Source: Eonycteris spelaea (lineage: Eukaryota; Chordata; Mammalia; Chiroptera; Pteropodidae). From it: a stretch of 64,000 nucleotides of DNA. This document shows, one piece after another, positions 1 to 12,260 of the stretch (positions within the stretch are counted from its first letter, which is position 1; every line of letters starts with the position of its first letter). The DNA lies in contig PUFA01000182.1 in NCBI GenBank assembly GCA_003508835.1, positions 3,214,487-3,278,486 on the forward strand. Direction: 5' to 3'. Made by a program: the position numbers and the translations under genes. The notes beneath the pieces were generated by a model that was not told where the DNA came from, did not search any database, and was given only the letters and a program-made list of their open reading frames with translations.

Positions 1-3000
1 GGCCAGCCCGGTGTCCATCCAGCCTCAGGCATTCCTTGAGTGCCACCCGGGTGCCTGGTTCTGTGCGGAACGCCAGGGACACAATGGGACGCAGAGTAGA
101 CAGAGCCGACTGGGAGTTCATGGAGGTGGGGGGCGGGGAGGGCGTTCCCGGCAGGGGGAGCCCACGTCAGAGGCCGGGAGCGGCAGGGAGCAGGGAGCGC
201 GGGCATGTGGGGTGGGAGCCGAGGGAGGGGAGCAGGGTGGCGGGCGCACCTCGGTGACAGCTACTCAGTGTGAATCCACTGCTGACACTTATTTCCACCG
301 GCGTACTGGGGTGGACCTATGGCTTTGCCCACCTCTTCTCCCTGGGACCTCACGGCCACCCTATAATCACAGCCATCGTGCAGACGCGGAGTCTGAGGTC
401 ACGGAGGGGACGCTGCTGGCCAAGGTGACTGAGTGGGCAGGTGGCAGAGCTGGGGTTTGGTCCCAGCTCACATTGGTCCTGGTAGGAGGCCCCTTCCTCA
501 GCCTCCCCTCCCCCCACCACGTCCACCCTGGTGTCCCCCCTTCATGACTCAGGCCCCCTCCATTTCCATAGGGTGAGGAGGAAGGGCATAAATAGGGTCC
601 CAATCTCTGGAGATTGGTTTGAACCTGCCTGCCTTCTCTGTGACCTTAGGGACAGGCTTGCCCCTTCTGTACCTCAGTTTCCCAGCCTGTGACAAGAGAC
701 GGTGAGAGACACTTCCCTCTCAGACGAAGGTGAACGGGATGGAAGGAGAGGCCCTACTTGGCATGGCTATGACACCCCGTGCCCGGTGCCCCATCCCTGC
801 CGCGCGCCCCGCCCCGCCGCGTCCCCCGCGCCTGCTCTGGGCCCCGCCCTGCGCCCCGGCGCCCGCTCTGGCCGGGCACTGCTGCGGCTCGGCCGCCGCT
901 AGGTGGGGCGAGGAGGCCGGTGCAGACGCGGCCAGCGGGCTCTCTCTCCTGGTCAGTTCGAGGGTCGCACGGGCACTGCTGGGTGGATGCGGGTGACCCC
1001 TCCGCGCTCCGGCCCGGCACCATAGACCGTGGCCCTGGAGGGAAGCGCCGGTGAGGGCTGGACAGCCCGCCAGACAGCCCGTGCACCAGGAGTCCAAGGG
1101 CCTGTGGCCAGATCACCAAGGGTTGCACACTACCGGGACCTTGCCCCTGACCCTGCTACAGCACCACGGTGCCCACGTGGTATTCAGAACTGCTGTCTCT
1201 GGGCGCCCACTGGCGGCCTGGCAGCTGGACATGTGAGCAGCTGGGGAAACTGAGGCCGGACGCCTGTCCGGTGGGTGGCGGCGGTGAGCACCCTCTGGGT
1301 TAAGGTGCTGCTTGAGGCTCGCTGAGACTTCTCAGGGCCTGAGACACTCTCCCCACCCACGGGCGAGGACCCAGTGACATTGACTTGCCAGGTGGGGTCT
1401 GAATCCAGCCCCGAGGTTCAGGGAGGGGGCCAGCCCGGGGCCGGTGGGTCCAGGGTCTCTGAGCCATCCATTCTTCCCCCGGACCACGTCCCCAGCAGCT
1501 TTTCCCATATGGGTTCAAGGCACCGAGATCGGGAATCTGGCCCCACCCCCTTGCTCCCCGTTCTTTGAAACAAACCAATCCTGTCCACCCCAGGGCCTTT
1601 GCACAGGGCATCTCCTCCCCTCCGTGACCAGCCCAGCAAACAGCAGTGCCTCCGGCCACCCTGCCGGCCCCCGCCTGCAGCCCGGTGCACCCTCCCCACC
1701 TGCTCGCGCCCACGTTTATTACAAATGTGTCAGCCTTGCACCACATACGTGAAGGAGGCACAGTCCCTTCCCTCTGGAAAGTCGCCGCCGAGCACCGCAG
1801 ACGACCGTGTTTGACAAGGATGGCGCGGACGCCGAGGAGCAGCGGCAGCATTGCTGCCCAGAAAAGCCGCGGTTATTGTTTGTCGTTGAGCTAGAATTCA
1901 CGTTCCATGACGTTCGCCCATGTAAAGGTGCCGGTCAGTGGTGGCTCGTGCATTCTGGGCCAGCACCCCCGGGGCGGGGGTCCGGCAGGAATCGCCGTCC
2001 CCGACCTCTCCATCTGTCCCCACACCCTGGGCCACACACCTGGGCCTGCCTGCCGCCCGCCGGTGCTGCAGCCTGGGCCAGGCCCCGCCGACTGCCCAGG
2101 CTCCTTCTGTCCCGGGGCATCCGGGGGATTTTTGAAACCAAAAACCAAACCAGGACTGTCCCTGCCTAAATCCCCTGAGGCCCCATCGCCCCAGGCTGAA
2201 TCCAAATTCCGGGGCATGACTGCACATCTCCAGTGAGCGCTGGAAGGTTCTTGGGAGAGTCCCTCTGGGCAAGGAAGTGGGGGGGCCCCCTCCCCCAGGG
2301 GTGGGGAAGCAGGCAGTGTGACTGTCCCCATTTTTCGGGCAAGGAGACAGGCTTGGGGCTGAGGTGTAATCGGGCCCCATGACCGCCACTCTCAGCTGCA
2401 GCAAGCTGTGTCACCCCGATGACCGGACCCCACTGCCCGCGAGGGTAAGGGCCCTGTCGGGCGGCTCAGCGGCCCCGCAGTGCTTCTGGGCTGGTGGTGA
2501 GTGGGGAGGGTCATTGTCAGAGACCTTGAGACCTGCGGGAACATCACCAGCCTAATAAGGGCCCCCAGGGCCCCCGCCTGCGGAGGGGAACAAAAGCCGC
2601 CTCTTCCATTGGGCTGCCCCCGCCCCCCCCCCGCCCCAGTGGGACTGGGCTTTTGAAGTTAATAGGAAACCCGAAGGCTCCCACGTAGAGAATAGGACGC
2701 GCAGGGCTTAGAGGGGCCTTTGTGTGCCGGGCCTGCGGTGATGAAAGCACCGTGAAATCGAGGGTGTCACCAACGCCCGCGAGCATGACAGGCCCGGTAC
2801 GCGACGAGAACGAGGGGGAAAGGTCTCCGAAGCGTCCCGCGGGCGCACGCGAGCACACGCATGCGCAGCGGCCCCGGTGCCAGGCGGGCTGCCCGGCCGG
2901 AGCGTCCGGACCTGAGAGGCAGGGCTGTTCTTCACCCAGGGCGAGGCGCCCCCGCCGTGGCTCGTGGGGGCCCCCGTTTGCATACCTCTGGAGGCGGGAA

Positions 3001-3170
3001 GCTCACTCCCTCACAGGGCTTCCGGACCTGGCCTCCCCCCCCCCCCCCCCCCCCGTGTGTGGCCTCAGGCAAAGGCGATATTGAGCCTTACCTGGGCACG
3101 GCCTTCCAGAGTCGGGGGCGGGGTGGCACCGGGCGGAGGGAGCATCATGCTTTTCGCCAGCTTTAGTGAG
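1..3170. other. Intergenic, GC-rich, no supported gene
   Basis: I see no conserved exon here on either strand. A CpG-rich patch lies at about 780-1,000, with several GC boxes and dense CG dinucleotides. No recognisable first exon or coding start follows it, so it may be a minor CpG island. Around 1,590 the words typical of L2 3' ends appear (a 'ggcctttgcac' phrase), suggesting an old L2 fragment. A run of 20 C lies at 3,035-3,054. By human synteny the gene to the left should be EFNA2, but I see none of its exons. Confidence 0.5.
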
Positions 3171-3179
3171 CCGCTCGCA

Positions 3180-3625
3180 TCCCTTACAGCTCGTTCATCG
3201 AACGTGTGCGGGCAGGTCATCCGTTTCAGCGCATTCACAGAGTTAAGCGTCCATCCACACACTCGATTCGAGGAGACTTTCCTCCTCCCCAAAAGCAGCC
3301 CCGTCCCTCTCCCTCCCAGCCCCCGACCGCTCACCCACTTCCCGTCTGCGGACGGGCCTGTCCGGACGTGCCACGCAAATGGAATCACGCATCGTGTGGC
3401 CTCGTGTGGCCAGCATCGCTCTCTGAGCGTCACGTGCTCACAGTCCCTCCACGCGGTGGCGGGTGTCAGCGCCACCCCCTTCTCCGTGGCCGAGGGACGC
3501 TGCCCCGTGGGGACCGGCCACACTGCGTTTGCTCATGTGCCTGTGGATGGGCAATTGCACTGTTTTCACTTTCTGGTGTTACAAAGGGAATTATTTTAGA
3601 AAACCCGCTAAGTGGCCCTGGTCTT
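3180..3625 (-). mobile_element. Decayed LINE-1 3' fragment
   Basis: On the + strand this reads as the reverse complement of an old mammalian L1 3' region. The order of landmarks matches: a C-rich 'CCCCAAAAGCAGCCCCGTC' block, a 'cccccagcccc'-type block, 'caaatggaatcacgcatcgt', a 'tggcc'-type block, and near 3,545-3,600 'tgttttcactttctggtgtt'. The element therefore lies on -. It is heavily mutated, and many AT positions of the remembered consensus are now G or C. The subfamily is not assigned. Confidence 0.6.
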
Positions 3626-5689
3626 GGCCGTTAAACCTCACACAAGGCCGAGGCCCAGAGCGAAGGCAGGTCCGCACGCAGCACGGGGGGTCTGGGGCAC
3701 CAGGGGGAGCCTCGTAGGCTGGAGCTGTGGACCCCGAGGCTCTTCGTCCGTGTGCTGGGCAGGCTGCTCCACCCTCTTACCCTCCGTTTCCCTACTGGCC
3801 CAAAAGGCTGTGACAGCGTCTCCCGCGGTCACCCTCACGACTGCCAACAGCACCACCGCCAACATGGGTCTCGTCACCGCCTGCGCCGGAGGGCAGCCCG
3901 GGCCTGTGGGGCGTCCCTGGTCCGCACCCCCGGTCCCCCCAGACCTGCAGGGGTGCCTTTCCTTCTGTCCCCCGACCATGGAGGTGGGGCCCAGCCTCGG
4001 GCCTGGGCTTGGGCACTGCTACAGCCGCCCCCCATCCACTGGCCGGGGTGGTCGGGGGACGCGTCGGTCCGGCCCGGCGCACCCCTGAAACCGTTGCATC
4101 GCCTTTTCCTTGAAGGAGGTCTCTGAGATGCAGAGGGGACTGGGCTGGACAGAGGCCAGAGAGGACATGGCAAGGCCAGAGGTCACGTGGCAGGTGGTGC
4201 CGTCCCAGGTGAGACTGGGGGAGGGGAGCCAGTCCGTCGAGGACAGAGGGGAGGATGGGTGCAGAGGCCCTGGGCTGGGACACAGCCTGCCGGTTTGTAG
4301 GGCCTCTGGGCGGCTGGAGTGGCCGGAGGGGGCAGTCTGGTTTCTCTGCAGGGACACTGGAAGCCACGCTGAGTCCGGAGCAGGGGAGGGGCGTGCTGGA
4401 GGGATGTGCTGGACGGATGTGCTCATCAGGAGGGTAGAGCAGGGAGGGCTGCCTGGACGCGGAAAAGGGGCTCAGGACAGAAATCTGCCAAAGGGACCCA
4501 GAAGAAAAGCGCTGGTCCTGTCCTCCTGTCCTTCGTTTGTGTCACTGGCTGAGAGGTCAGACGGAAGGGCTTGGAGAGCAGGCCGCCCCGTGCAGGGGCG
4601 TCCAGTCCAGCACCCACAGCACCCCCCTTAGTGGGGGTGGGCCCAGCTGAGCCAGTGCCCTCTGCCTGCCTGGCACCCCTCGCCTGCCCGAAGGCCCAGG
4701 GATGACCTTGGGCCTGGGCAGGCGTCCAGCCACAGGGGTGCACTGGGTCTTCGCTGCACCCCACCTTACCGATGGGGAAACCGAGGCTGGGGCACTGCTC
4801 TTGGCCACTGAGTTGCGCTGGCCGGTTCCCAGGCCTCCCCCCACAACGTGGGGGTCGGACACCCTCCCGGGGATAGACAGTCATGCCGGAGCTGGGAGCG
4901 GCTGGGCCCAGGCAGAGTGCGGTCGGAAATCGCGACGCATTGTTTAGACAGAAGCCTTTAAACTTTAAACTGGGGGGCTGGGTGGGGGCAGAGCGGCGTG
5001 GCGGGTAGGGGGCTGCTCCGGGAAGGTCACCCCGTTTTTCTGCACAAAGGTCAGCTGCAGCCCGTTGCCAAGACAACTGCCGACTTAAAGATAGAAGCTT
5101 TAGGAGACCAAAGGGGCCCCCCGCCCCGCCCCCGCTCCGGGGAGGGGCCGCTGTGGGGGGAGGGGCTCAGCGGAGGGGCCGGAGAAACGGCGTGGAGGGG
5201 GGGGGCGGTGCAGGTCTCAGCTCTCCCTGTACTCGGCTGCGTCATGGGACAGTGCGCACCCCGAGGGCGGCCTCCCCGCCGGGTCAGGGGGCTGAGGTGG
5301 GGCGCGGCTCCCACTCCGCAGCTCTTGGGGTTCCCTGTCCCCTTTCCCTGAGCGCCAGGCCGGGTCCCAGCAGCCCCTGATGTGCAAACGGCGGGAAGGG
5401 GGCGGGTATGTCCTGATGGCCCCTGGGGACCGGGCGGCCACTTCCCTTTTCCCGCGGTCTGAGGACTTTCCCAGCCCAGGCTTTGGAGGAGAGCTGGCCT
5501 CTTATTCGGGGACCACGGGGCTTTGGCTGTCATTGCTTCTGGGCAGTTTCATAAAACACGTCCCCAGGACCTCACTGCCCAGAGGGGACTCCGAACTCTG
5601 CCACATCCTCCGTGCAGACTGGTCTTTATTATATTATGTGTTGGTGGGCAGTGAGTGACCATGTGTGACCTCAGCCACGTAAAGAAGGA

Positions 5690-6200
5690 AATTAGGAAGG
5701 TAACTCTCTCTGAGACAAAATATACACACCACCAGGCTAGTCGTGTCACTCTGTTGGACGACCACCTCCTCTAACTCCAGAACATTCCACCACCCCGTCC
5801 TCCCAGCCCCTGACAGCCGCTTGCCCACCTCCGCCTGTGGCCACGCCTGTCCTGGAGGCGTCACGCAAATGGAGTCACAGGCCGCGCGCCCTGTGTCCGG
5901 CGCCTCCCCCTGAGCGTCGTGTGTTCAGGGCCCGTCCACGTCGTGGTGCGTGTCAGCCCCTCCCCGCTTTCCACGGCGAGCGCCCGCCCCGGGCGGGGGC
6001 GCACGTGTGGGTCCATCGCCCGCTGGTGCACACGGCTTGCTCCCGCTTTTCGTCTGCCGTGGGCTGTGCGCCTGCGTGCAAACATCTCCCTATCCCTGCT
6101 TCCCCTGAGTTTGGGCGTCTGCCGAGATGCGGGGTTGCTGGACCGCGTGGTGATGCCACATTTAATTCCGTCGGCTTCGGCACAGCGGCCGCCCCGGCCC
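5690..6200 (-). mobile_element. Decayed LINE-1 3' fragment
   Basis: This has the same landmark order as the copy near 3.2-3.6 kb: 'ccagaacattccaccacccc', a 'cagcccctgacagccgctt' block, 'cgcaaatggagtcacagg', and near 6,130 'gcggggttgctggaccgc'. The last matches the usual 'ggaattgctgggtcat' position. The orientation is - because the + strand shows the reverse complement of L1. Substitutions have strongly enriched it in GC and CpG. Confidence 0.6.
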
Positions 6201-6439
6201 TCACTCCTGCCCGCCAAGCCGGGCCCGGTTGCTCTCTCCAAAACCAGCACGGAACGGAGCTGGCCTCGTGGCCACGTGCCGTTGAAGAGACCCGCGTTTG
6301 GCCCTGAGCCTTCATCCGCTATTCCTTGGTGTCCCTGGGCGTGTGGCCTCGTCACCCTGGTCCGTGCACCTGTTGTCACAGGACCTCTCCCTGTGCCTCT
6401 GTGTTCAAATGCCCGCTTCTCATAAAGACCCCGTCACGC

Positions 6440-6565
6440 TGGATCATCTCACCTGGAGCACATTCTCAAAGGCCCTAATAAAGTCACATTCACAGCTCTC
6501 TGGGGGGCGGAGCCCTATGTTTTTAGGGGACGCGACTGAACCCACAACACTGAGGGATGAGAAAA
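6440..6565 (-). mobile_element. MLT1-like (MaLR) LTR fragment
   Basis: The + strand carries the reverse complement of the 5' part of an MLT1-type LTR: 'aaggccctaataaagtcac' followed by 'attcacagctctctgggg', then a 'tatgttttta' block, 'ggggacgcgactgaaccc', and 'acaacac'. In MLT1 LTRs these blocks lie near the start, in the 'gtgtccccc' and 'cctaaccccca' area. This is an ancient solo fragment, identified from memory of the consensus. Confidence 0.5.
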
Positions 6566-6654
6566 CCCACCTTTGTAAGATTAGAAATAATTTGTGTAAA
6601 AGCCACTGGGGGTGGAAAAAAATAAAAAAAAAAAAAAACAAGCAGAGTCCCAGA

Positions 6655-6835
6655 TGACAGGAAGTTCTGGCCAGAGAGGCCCTGGGAGACGTGACAACTA
6701 AATGTGACGGGAAACCCTGGAAAGAGTCCAAGAGCAGAAAGAAGCCGTTAGTGGAAAACAGGCGAAATTCGATCACAGACAGGCTGGCTTTCCTAACAGT
6801 GACACTGTCTAAGCAGGATGTAAAACGCTGACCCT
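6655..6835 (+). mobile_element. LINE-1 3' UTR fragment
   Basis: This matches the L1 3' UTR text in sense: 'gtgacaactaaatgtgacgg', then 'aaccctggaaagagtccaag', and 'gtggaaaacaggcgaaattc'. These phrases sit a few hundred bases before the poly(A) of many mammalian L1 elements. The fragment lacks its own tail. The L1 tail at 8,725-8,792 could be the other end of the same insertion, interrupted by the sequence at 6.84-8.72 kb, but that is only inference. Confidence 0.6.
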
Positions 6836-7309
6836 TTACGTCCATTGTACCTGTGGACGCACGGTCTCTACCGGGCTGGAGGCTGGGCATCTGGGACCCT
6901 AAGTGCCCGCTTCCCAGCGTGGCCGGAAATCTCACGTGATCCCAATGTGAGAAGTTCACTGAAAATAAAATACGTTCCAGGGCCATTCCCAGAACCATAA
7001 AGTCCTGGAAGAAATTCCAGATAAATATTTGTTTAAGTCTCGAGGTGACCAAACCCTTTCTAAACACGCTCTCGAGGCCGGAAACTGTAGATTGGATTCC
7101 TGAAAAGCTTTTTCAAAATTACGTTGTGTAAAAGTCGGGACACACAATTCATATCCTAATGCAAACACATCTGTCACGAATCCACAAAGACCAGCAACGC
7201 CGTAGAAGAAAGAGCAAAGTCTGAGAAAACGCAGCTCTGGAGAAAAGCAAGTGGCAGGGAGTGACGTTCAGTGACAAAAAGCAGAGATTTCACCCGAAGG
7301 AAGATGCCC

Positions 7310-7340
<31 letters not shown>

Positions 7341-7439
7341 ACTTTATGGCTAATAGAGATTTAAACCAGCTACAATGTATATATTCATATATCGTATATA
7401 TGACAGGTTAAAAAAGACATTTTTTTTTTTACTAATGGC

Positions 7440-7915
7440 CCATATCATTGATTTTTAAAAGTTCAAGTGAAAGAAGTCAGACAGAGACAAATACTATTCT
7501 CTCTCACTTACATGTGGAATCTTAAAAAAAAAAAAAATCCAGCTCATAGCTACAGAGAACGGGGCGGGGGGTGGGGATGAAATAAGTGAAGGGTGTCGAA
7601 AAGTCCAAACTGCAGTCATAAGATAAATAGGGGGGTATAAGGGGGTTCAATGCTCATCATGAGACTATAATCCACAATGCTCTACTGTGTATTTGAAAGT
7701 TGCCAAGGTCTTAAAAGTTCTTGTCACAAGATAAAAATTGTAACTGTGTACGCACGTTCTCTAGACTGGGGTGGTGACAATTTCGTTTCACAACATGTAC
7801 AAGTATTGAGTCACTGTGTTGCACACCGAAAAGGAATCTATGTGACTATATTACATATACGTGACTATGTATTTTTAAATGTTTTAAATAAAATAAATTT
7901 ACCAGGGGAAAAAAA
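7440..7915 (+). mobile_element. LINE-1 3' end with A-rich tail
   Basis: The sense L1 phrase 'aagtgaaagaagtcagacag' is followed by 'agacaaatactattctctct', 'cacttacatgtggaatctt' and an A-run. The segment then ends in 'taaataaaataaatttacca' and a second A-run near 7,905-7,915. This is the C-terminal/3' UTR junction of a young-looking, AT-rich L1 compared with the GC-rich fossils around it. A T-run at about 7,320-7,340 lies upstream and may mark the edge of another insertion. Confidence 0.65.
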
Positions 7916-8719
7916 AGACGTTTCCGGTGCAGTGAAGGGCATGTGGCCGTCTCTGTTATCGGCTCGCGTGTGTGATGGTGAGCGTCCGGGGCCCAGTGAT
8001 GCCACTTCTAGAAATGCGTCACCCAGAAGTCACAGCATCCGGGGCTGTGCTCTGTGTGTCCAGTGTGCGTCCCCTGCCAGTGGCCAGAAGGGCCCGCCGC
8101 TCTCCGTCCTGGAGTGTGGGGACACACTCCATCTGGAGGGAGTCCGAGTGGCCGCTTGAAGTGGGAATGCACGTCCTGTTCGGGATGAGGGACGCTGTCC
8201 TCCATGCATGGCAGGCACAGCTCGCCAAGCAGCCTGGAAAACGCTTAGGACAGGTCACGCCGGCTTTCTCTGCTACAGCCCCACGCAGGAACGAGCCCGG
8301 ACGCCCCTGGCCGGTGACTGGCCAACCTGCTGGGCCACGGCACTGTGGATATTGCTTGGCAAGACAGAGGATCACACTGTGGGGACGGACGACAAACTGG
8401 ACGTCTCCCCAGGGGACCGTGTTGAGTGGCGGGCTCTCCGGGACATTCGCAAGGAGAGAGTTGCGGAGACGGACCCGTGTGCCCAGGGTTGGCGGCGGCG
8501 TGTGTGTGTGTGGGGGGTTCTAGCGGAGGCGGCTGGCTGGAGACCTCTGTGCGGGAGTGCTTCGGGGCGGTGGGCACAGGCGTCTACACCCGAGACCCCC
8601 GGCTGGGTTGTCGGCACCGCGTCGTCAGCGGCTGGTTCTCGGTTTTGCTTTTGCCTTTTAATTCCGTGAGCCACAGCTACAGGGCGGGCTGGGCCTCCTG
8701 TGCTGTCACTGCGCAGTGT

Positions 8720-8792
8720 TTATAGTAAGTTCCTGTGAATCCGTCAATATTTCCAAATAAAAAGTAAAAAAAATAAAAATAAAAAAAATCAG
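8720..8792 (+). mobile_element. LINE-1 3' terminus and A-rich tail
   Basis: The segment contains 'cctgtgaatccgtcaatatt' and then 'tccaaataaaaagtaaaaaa'. This corresponds to the usual L1 ending 'ctgtaaatctaaaattattc' plus 'caaaataaaaagtt'. It ends in an A-rich tail at about 8,757-8,790, so the insertion is in + orientation. What lies immediately upstream (7,920-8,720) is not recognisable to me. Confidence 0.6.
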
Positions 8793-8799
8793 AGCGGCA

Positions 8800-11700
8800 G
8801 GTAAGATATGACCCCACTTGCGGGAACACGCAGAAGCCCCGAGCGGGGCCCGCGGGGTGCCGACGGCGGGGAGTCTCCTCGGCACCTTTTCCTTCCTCCT
8901 TTGTCCATTTTCTGAATTAAAAAAAAAAAAAAAGTTATCTGAGCTGCGTTTTTACGACACAGAAAGAGCAGTTTTTAGTTCTTGGAGAATGTAGCCTGTG
9001 TTTTGGAAGGCTGTGTGTGCTTCCTTTTTTTGACTGTTCAAAGGAACGATGTCACCGCTGTCACTTGCGGGCCCCCCCCCCCCGGACCCGACAGCCTGCG
9101 ATTTTACAGCTGTCACCGTTTTCCAGAGCAGGGTCAGCGAGGGCAGCGCTCGCTCCCGCCCGGACACGGCATTAGTATCAGCTGGGCCGGGGCCGAGGCC
9201 GCCTCTGGACACCTGCCCTTTGGCCCCTCACACCACGACTGCCGGATCTCTGCGCCTCGCCGCCCGTCACGGGTCACTCCCTGTCTTAGGCAACAGGACG
9301 CGGCATCGCAGGGAACGTGAAAAACACGGAAAAGCCCCCAAAGCAAACCAGAGCCCCGAATCCTCACCCCGAAGCCTCCGCCGGGAACGCGCTCCGGCCC
9401 AGCGGGCGCCTCCCTGCGTGGGCGGCGGCCGGGCGCGCTGGCGTGAGCGTGCCGGCCCGTCCTCGTTCACTTGTGGCTTTGGGACACGGTCACCTAACCG
9501 TGTCGCGACCCGGCCCTCTTCCCGGGTGACTGTTTTCTGTCTCGATGTTTCGTCATCTTCCAGGCAGGGCTGCACGCGCAGGGGCTCTGGCCGTGACGCC
9601 GCCCGAGGGGCAGGTTCTGGACACGTGTCGGCCGATGGCCCCTGGGGAGGGCCGCCGGACCCCGCGCGCCTGGCCCCGTTTCCCACCCCGGCCGGTCTCG
9701 AAGCCCCGCGGTGCGTGTCGCTTTGCCTTGCAGTTGTCGGCGACGCTGGACGCTGGCGTGACCCCCGCCCAGGAACTTTCAGGTGGGTGTGCGTTTCCGG
9801 TGCCGCCGCCCGTGCCCGGTCGGGCTTGTTCCTCATCTGGGGTCCTTGTCTCCCTTCTCCTGGCCTGGGACGGAGGGAGCCTGGTGGGGCGGTGGTGTGG
9901 CTGGCGTGGTCTGGGGGCGGCAGGGCCACTGAGCCGCACTCTGCCGCCTGCACTTGCTCCCGGGGTGATGCCGGCTTCCACAGTGCCCGAGGGGGGCCTG
10001 TGGGGCCGAGCCGGCCCGTATTTGGACGAGGAGGGGACACGGGGCCCAGGGAGGCGCGCAGGGCGGCTGCCTGCGCGGTGCCCTGCTTAGGAAGCCGCCC
10101 CCGCGCTGGGGAGCCACCGCCTGCTGCTTTGTTCTGAGTGCTCTGCGCTTTGGCTCCAGGCAGAATCCGGCTTCCTGTGACCTTCTGGGAAATTTCCCTG
10201 GCGACTATATTAAAGTCCCCCAAAAAACTCAGGCACAGGAAGCAGGCAGAGCCCCCTCCCCGCCGGTGTCCTGGGGAGCGAGTCCCCGTGGAGTAAGAGG
10301 GGCTGAGGCCAGGAGCTGGGGCGACCCGTGTGGGGCCCCCGCCGAGGCTGGTGGTGTGATCGGGGGAGTCCCCGGCCTCCACGTCCGACCCGGGCACTCG
10401 CTGTGGGGTCACCCTCTGCACCCCAACATGCCTTCTGCCCCTGACCATGTCCCAGCTGCAAGACTACCACTCGACAGGGCCTTTCCTAAAGGTCGAGCTG
10501 CCGGCCGGCCACAGGGGCGCTGGGCCCAGGAGTCCTGGGGGCCGGGGGCCTAGGGGCCGGGGGGCCGGGGGGCAGGCGGGCCACAATGGCCGGCTGAGCC
10601 CTCCCACAGGGGCCGGTTGGACACGGCTGCAGAAAGCCGAGGCGTCTCGGGCAGCGAGGCGTCGGGCGCACAATGCCCCTGTCGTCCTGTGTTTTCTGCT
10701 GTCCCCGCCTGTCATCGGCCGTCCCCGGCCCTCAGTGGAAATCGGGGGCTGAGGGCCCTTCCGGGCTGACCGTCTTCGTCACTGTTTTGTGCGTCCCTGC
10801 AGTGGAGACAATACAGGACACCTTCCTTTTCACCCTCTGGACAAGGCGCGTGACGGCTCTCAGGCCATGGCTGTCACGGTCAGGCCCTTGTCCCTCGGGG
10901 CACTTGAGGGCTCTCCGGGGAGAGAGGAGGCCGCTCCCCGGCCCCACACAGGCTCCACCCCATCGCAGGCCCCTCGGCAGCCTGCACCGTGACCGGGTCT
11001 GTTTCCCGGCGAGGACGTGGGTCCCCCTCAATGCCAGGTGCCCGAGGACAGTCAGAGCGGGGCTGTGGGTGGCAGGTGAACAGCCGCCCGGCCTGCCAGG
11101 AGCCGCTCGACGCCACGTCACAGGAGATGCAGCCAACCCGAGGTCAGTGTTGAAGGGAGCCGAGGGCAGACGCGGCTCTGGCGCCTGTCACAGAGAGACT
11201 CAGAGTCCATTTTTTTAAAGACAAAAGCTCGCCGTTGCCGTCAGCCAGTCCCAGAAATTCTCGGTCCGATTATTTTCCAACCAGAGCTGGTGTTTCTGGG
11301 GTGGCAGAGCGGCCGGGCGTCCGTCTTGGTCTGCAGCTGCCTGGGTTGACAGTGCAGCCGGCTCTCCGTCCCCCGACCTCCCGAGAGGCCGGGAGCGGGG
11401 TACCTGCAGGTCGCCAGCACCTCGGGGACGTGCACTGGCTTTGCTGCTGCAAATGTGTCATGGCCCTGCCTGGAGCCCAGAGCCGAGTCCGGCAGTGTAG
11501 CCCGAGGCTGCGCCTGGTGACAAGCCGGGGTTCTCTGTCAGGGCTCACTGCCTCTCCCGCATCCGACCCGTCGGGCCCGGGGGCCCGAGCCCCACGCCCC
11601 CAGGGCCAGCCGGTCCCCTTCCTCACCTGTGCTGAGGGCTGTTGGCGCCGGGCGGGGCGGGGAGGGGGGGCGCTGTGTTCTCCGCGAAGCCCCGGGGGTG

Positions 11701-11800
11701 TCACCCCGCCCCGCTGGACCTCGATTGTCCCACCTGTGGGGAGCATCCTCCAGCCAGCAAAGTGGGGCCTTGGGAGGGGGGCTGGCATCCCCCGCCACCC
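8800..11800. other. Intergenic, CpG-rich, no supported gene
   Basis: The stretch is very GC-rich, with especially dense CG dinucleotides at about 9,340-9,720. Long open frames exist on both strands, including 393 codons on - (9,267-10,448). Their translations are Arg/Pro/Gly/Ala-rich and low in complexity, which is what stop-poor GC-rich DNA produces by chance. No splice-bounded conserved peptide is seen. An A-run lies at 8,920-8,935 and a C-run near 9,067-9,080. Confidence 0.5.
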
Positions 11801-11814
11801 CTCGGCTTTGCCAT

Positions 11815-12260
11815 GAATCCAGCTGAAATTTGCACGACATAAATGTGACCATTTAAAAGTGAGCAGTTCGGTGACATTTAGTATAATTTCAAGGTTGCGC
11901 ACAGCCGCCTCTACCTAGTTCCAGAACTTCCATCACCCCCCAGAAGCAGCTCGTCCCCATCGGCAGTCACCCCAACCCCCTCCTCTGGCCCGACGCCCAG
12001 GGGGCCACTTCCTGTCCCCGTGGATGTGCCGTTCAGACTGGAGTGGAATGACCCCTGGAACCGCGAGGGGTCTGAGCTGCGTAGGGCCACGTGCTTCGTG
12101 GCACCTCGGGCACCCCCGGATACCTGCAGTTGGCCTGGACTGCGTGCCGCGGGCCGACCTGGCAGGGCTGGCGGCTGCAGGCCCGTGGATGGGGTGCGCT
12201 CACCCCCGTGCCCCTCCATGCTGTGGGCTCCTGCACGGGGCGGGTGCTGCCTCGGCTGAC
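11815..12260 (-). mobile_element. Decayed LINE-1 3' fragment
   Basis: The + strand shows the L1 reverse complement from near its 3' end: 'aaatttgcacgacataaatg', 'tgaccatttaaaagtgagca', 'gttcggtgacatttagtata', 'ccagaacttccatcaccccc', and then the C-rich 'cacccca' block. It becomes increasingly GC-rich further in. The identification of the left half is strong; the right edge is approximate. Confidence 0.65.

Noticed and set aside
1..1000. Terminal exon of EFNA2 at the left edge
   Set aside because: Expected by synteny to lie to the left, but no EFNA2 peptide is encoded here in any frame.
9267..10448. 393-codon open frame on -
   Set aside because: The translation is Arg/Pro/Gly/Ala/Ser-rich with no recognisable domain. 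It lies in CpG-dense DNA with long frames on both strands, has no plausible splice or homology support, and fits chance absence of stops.
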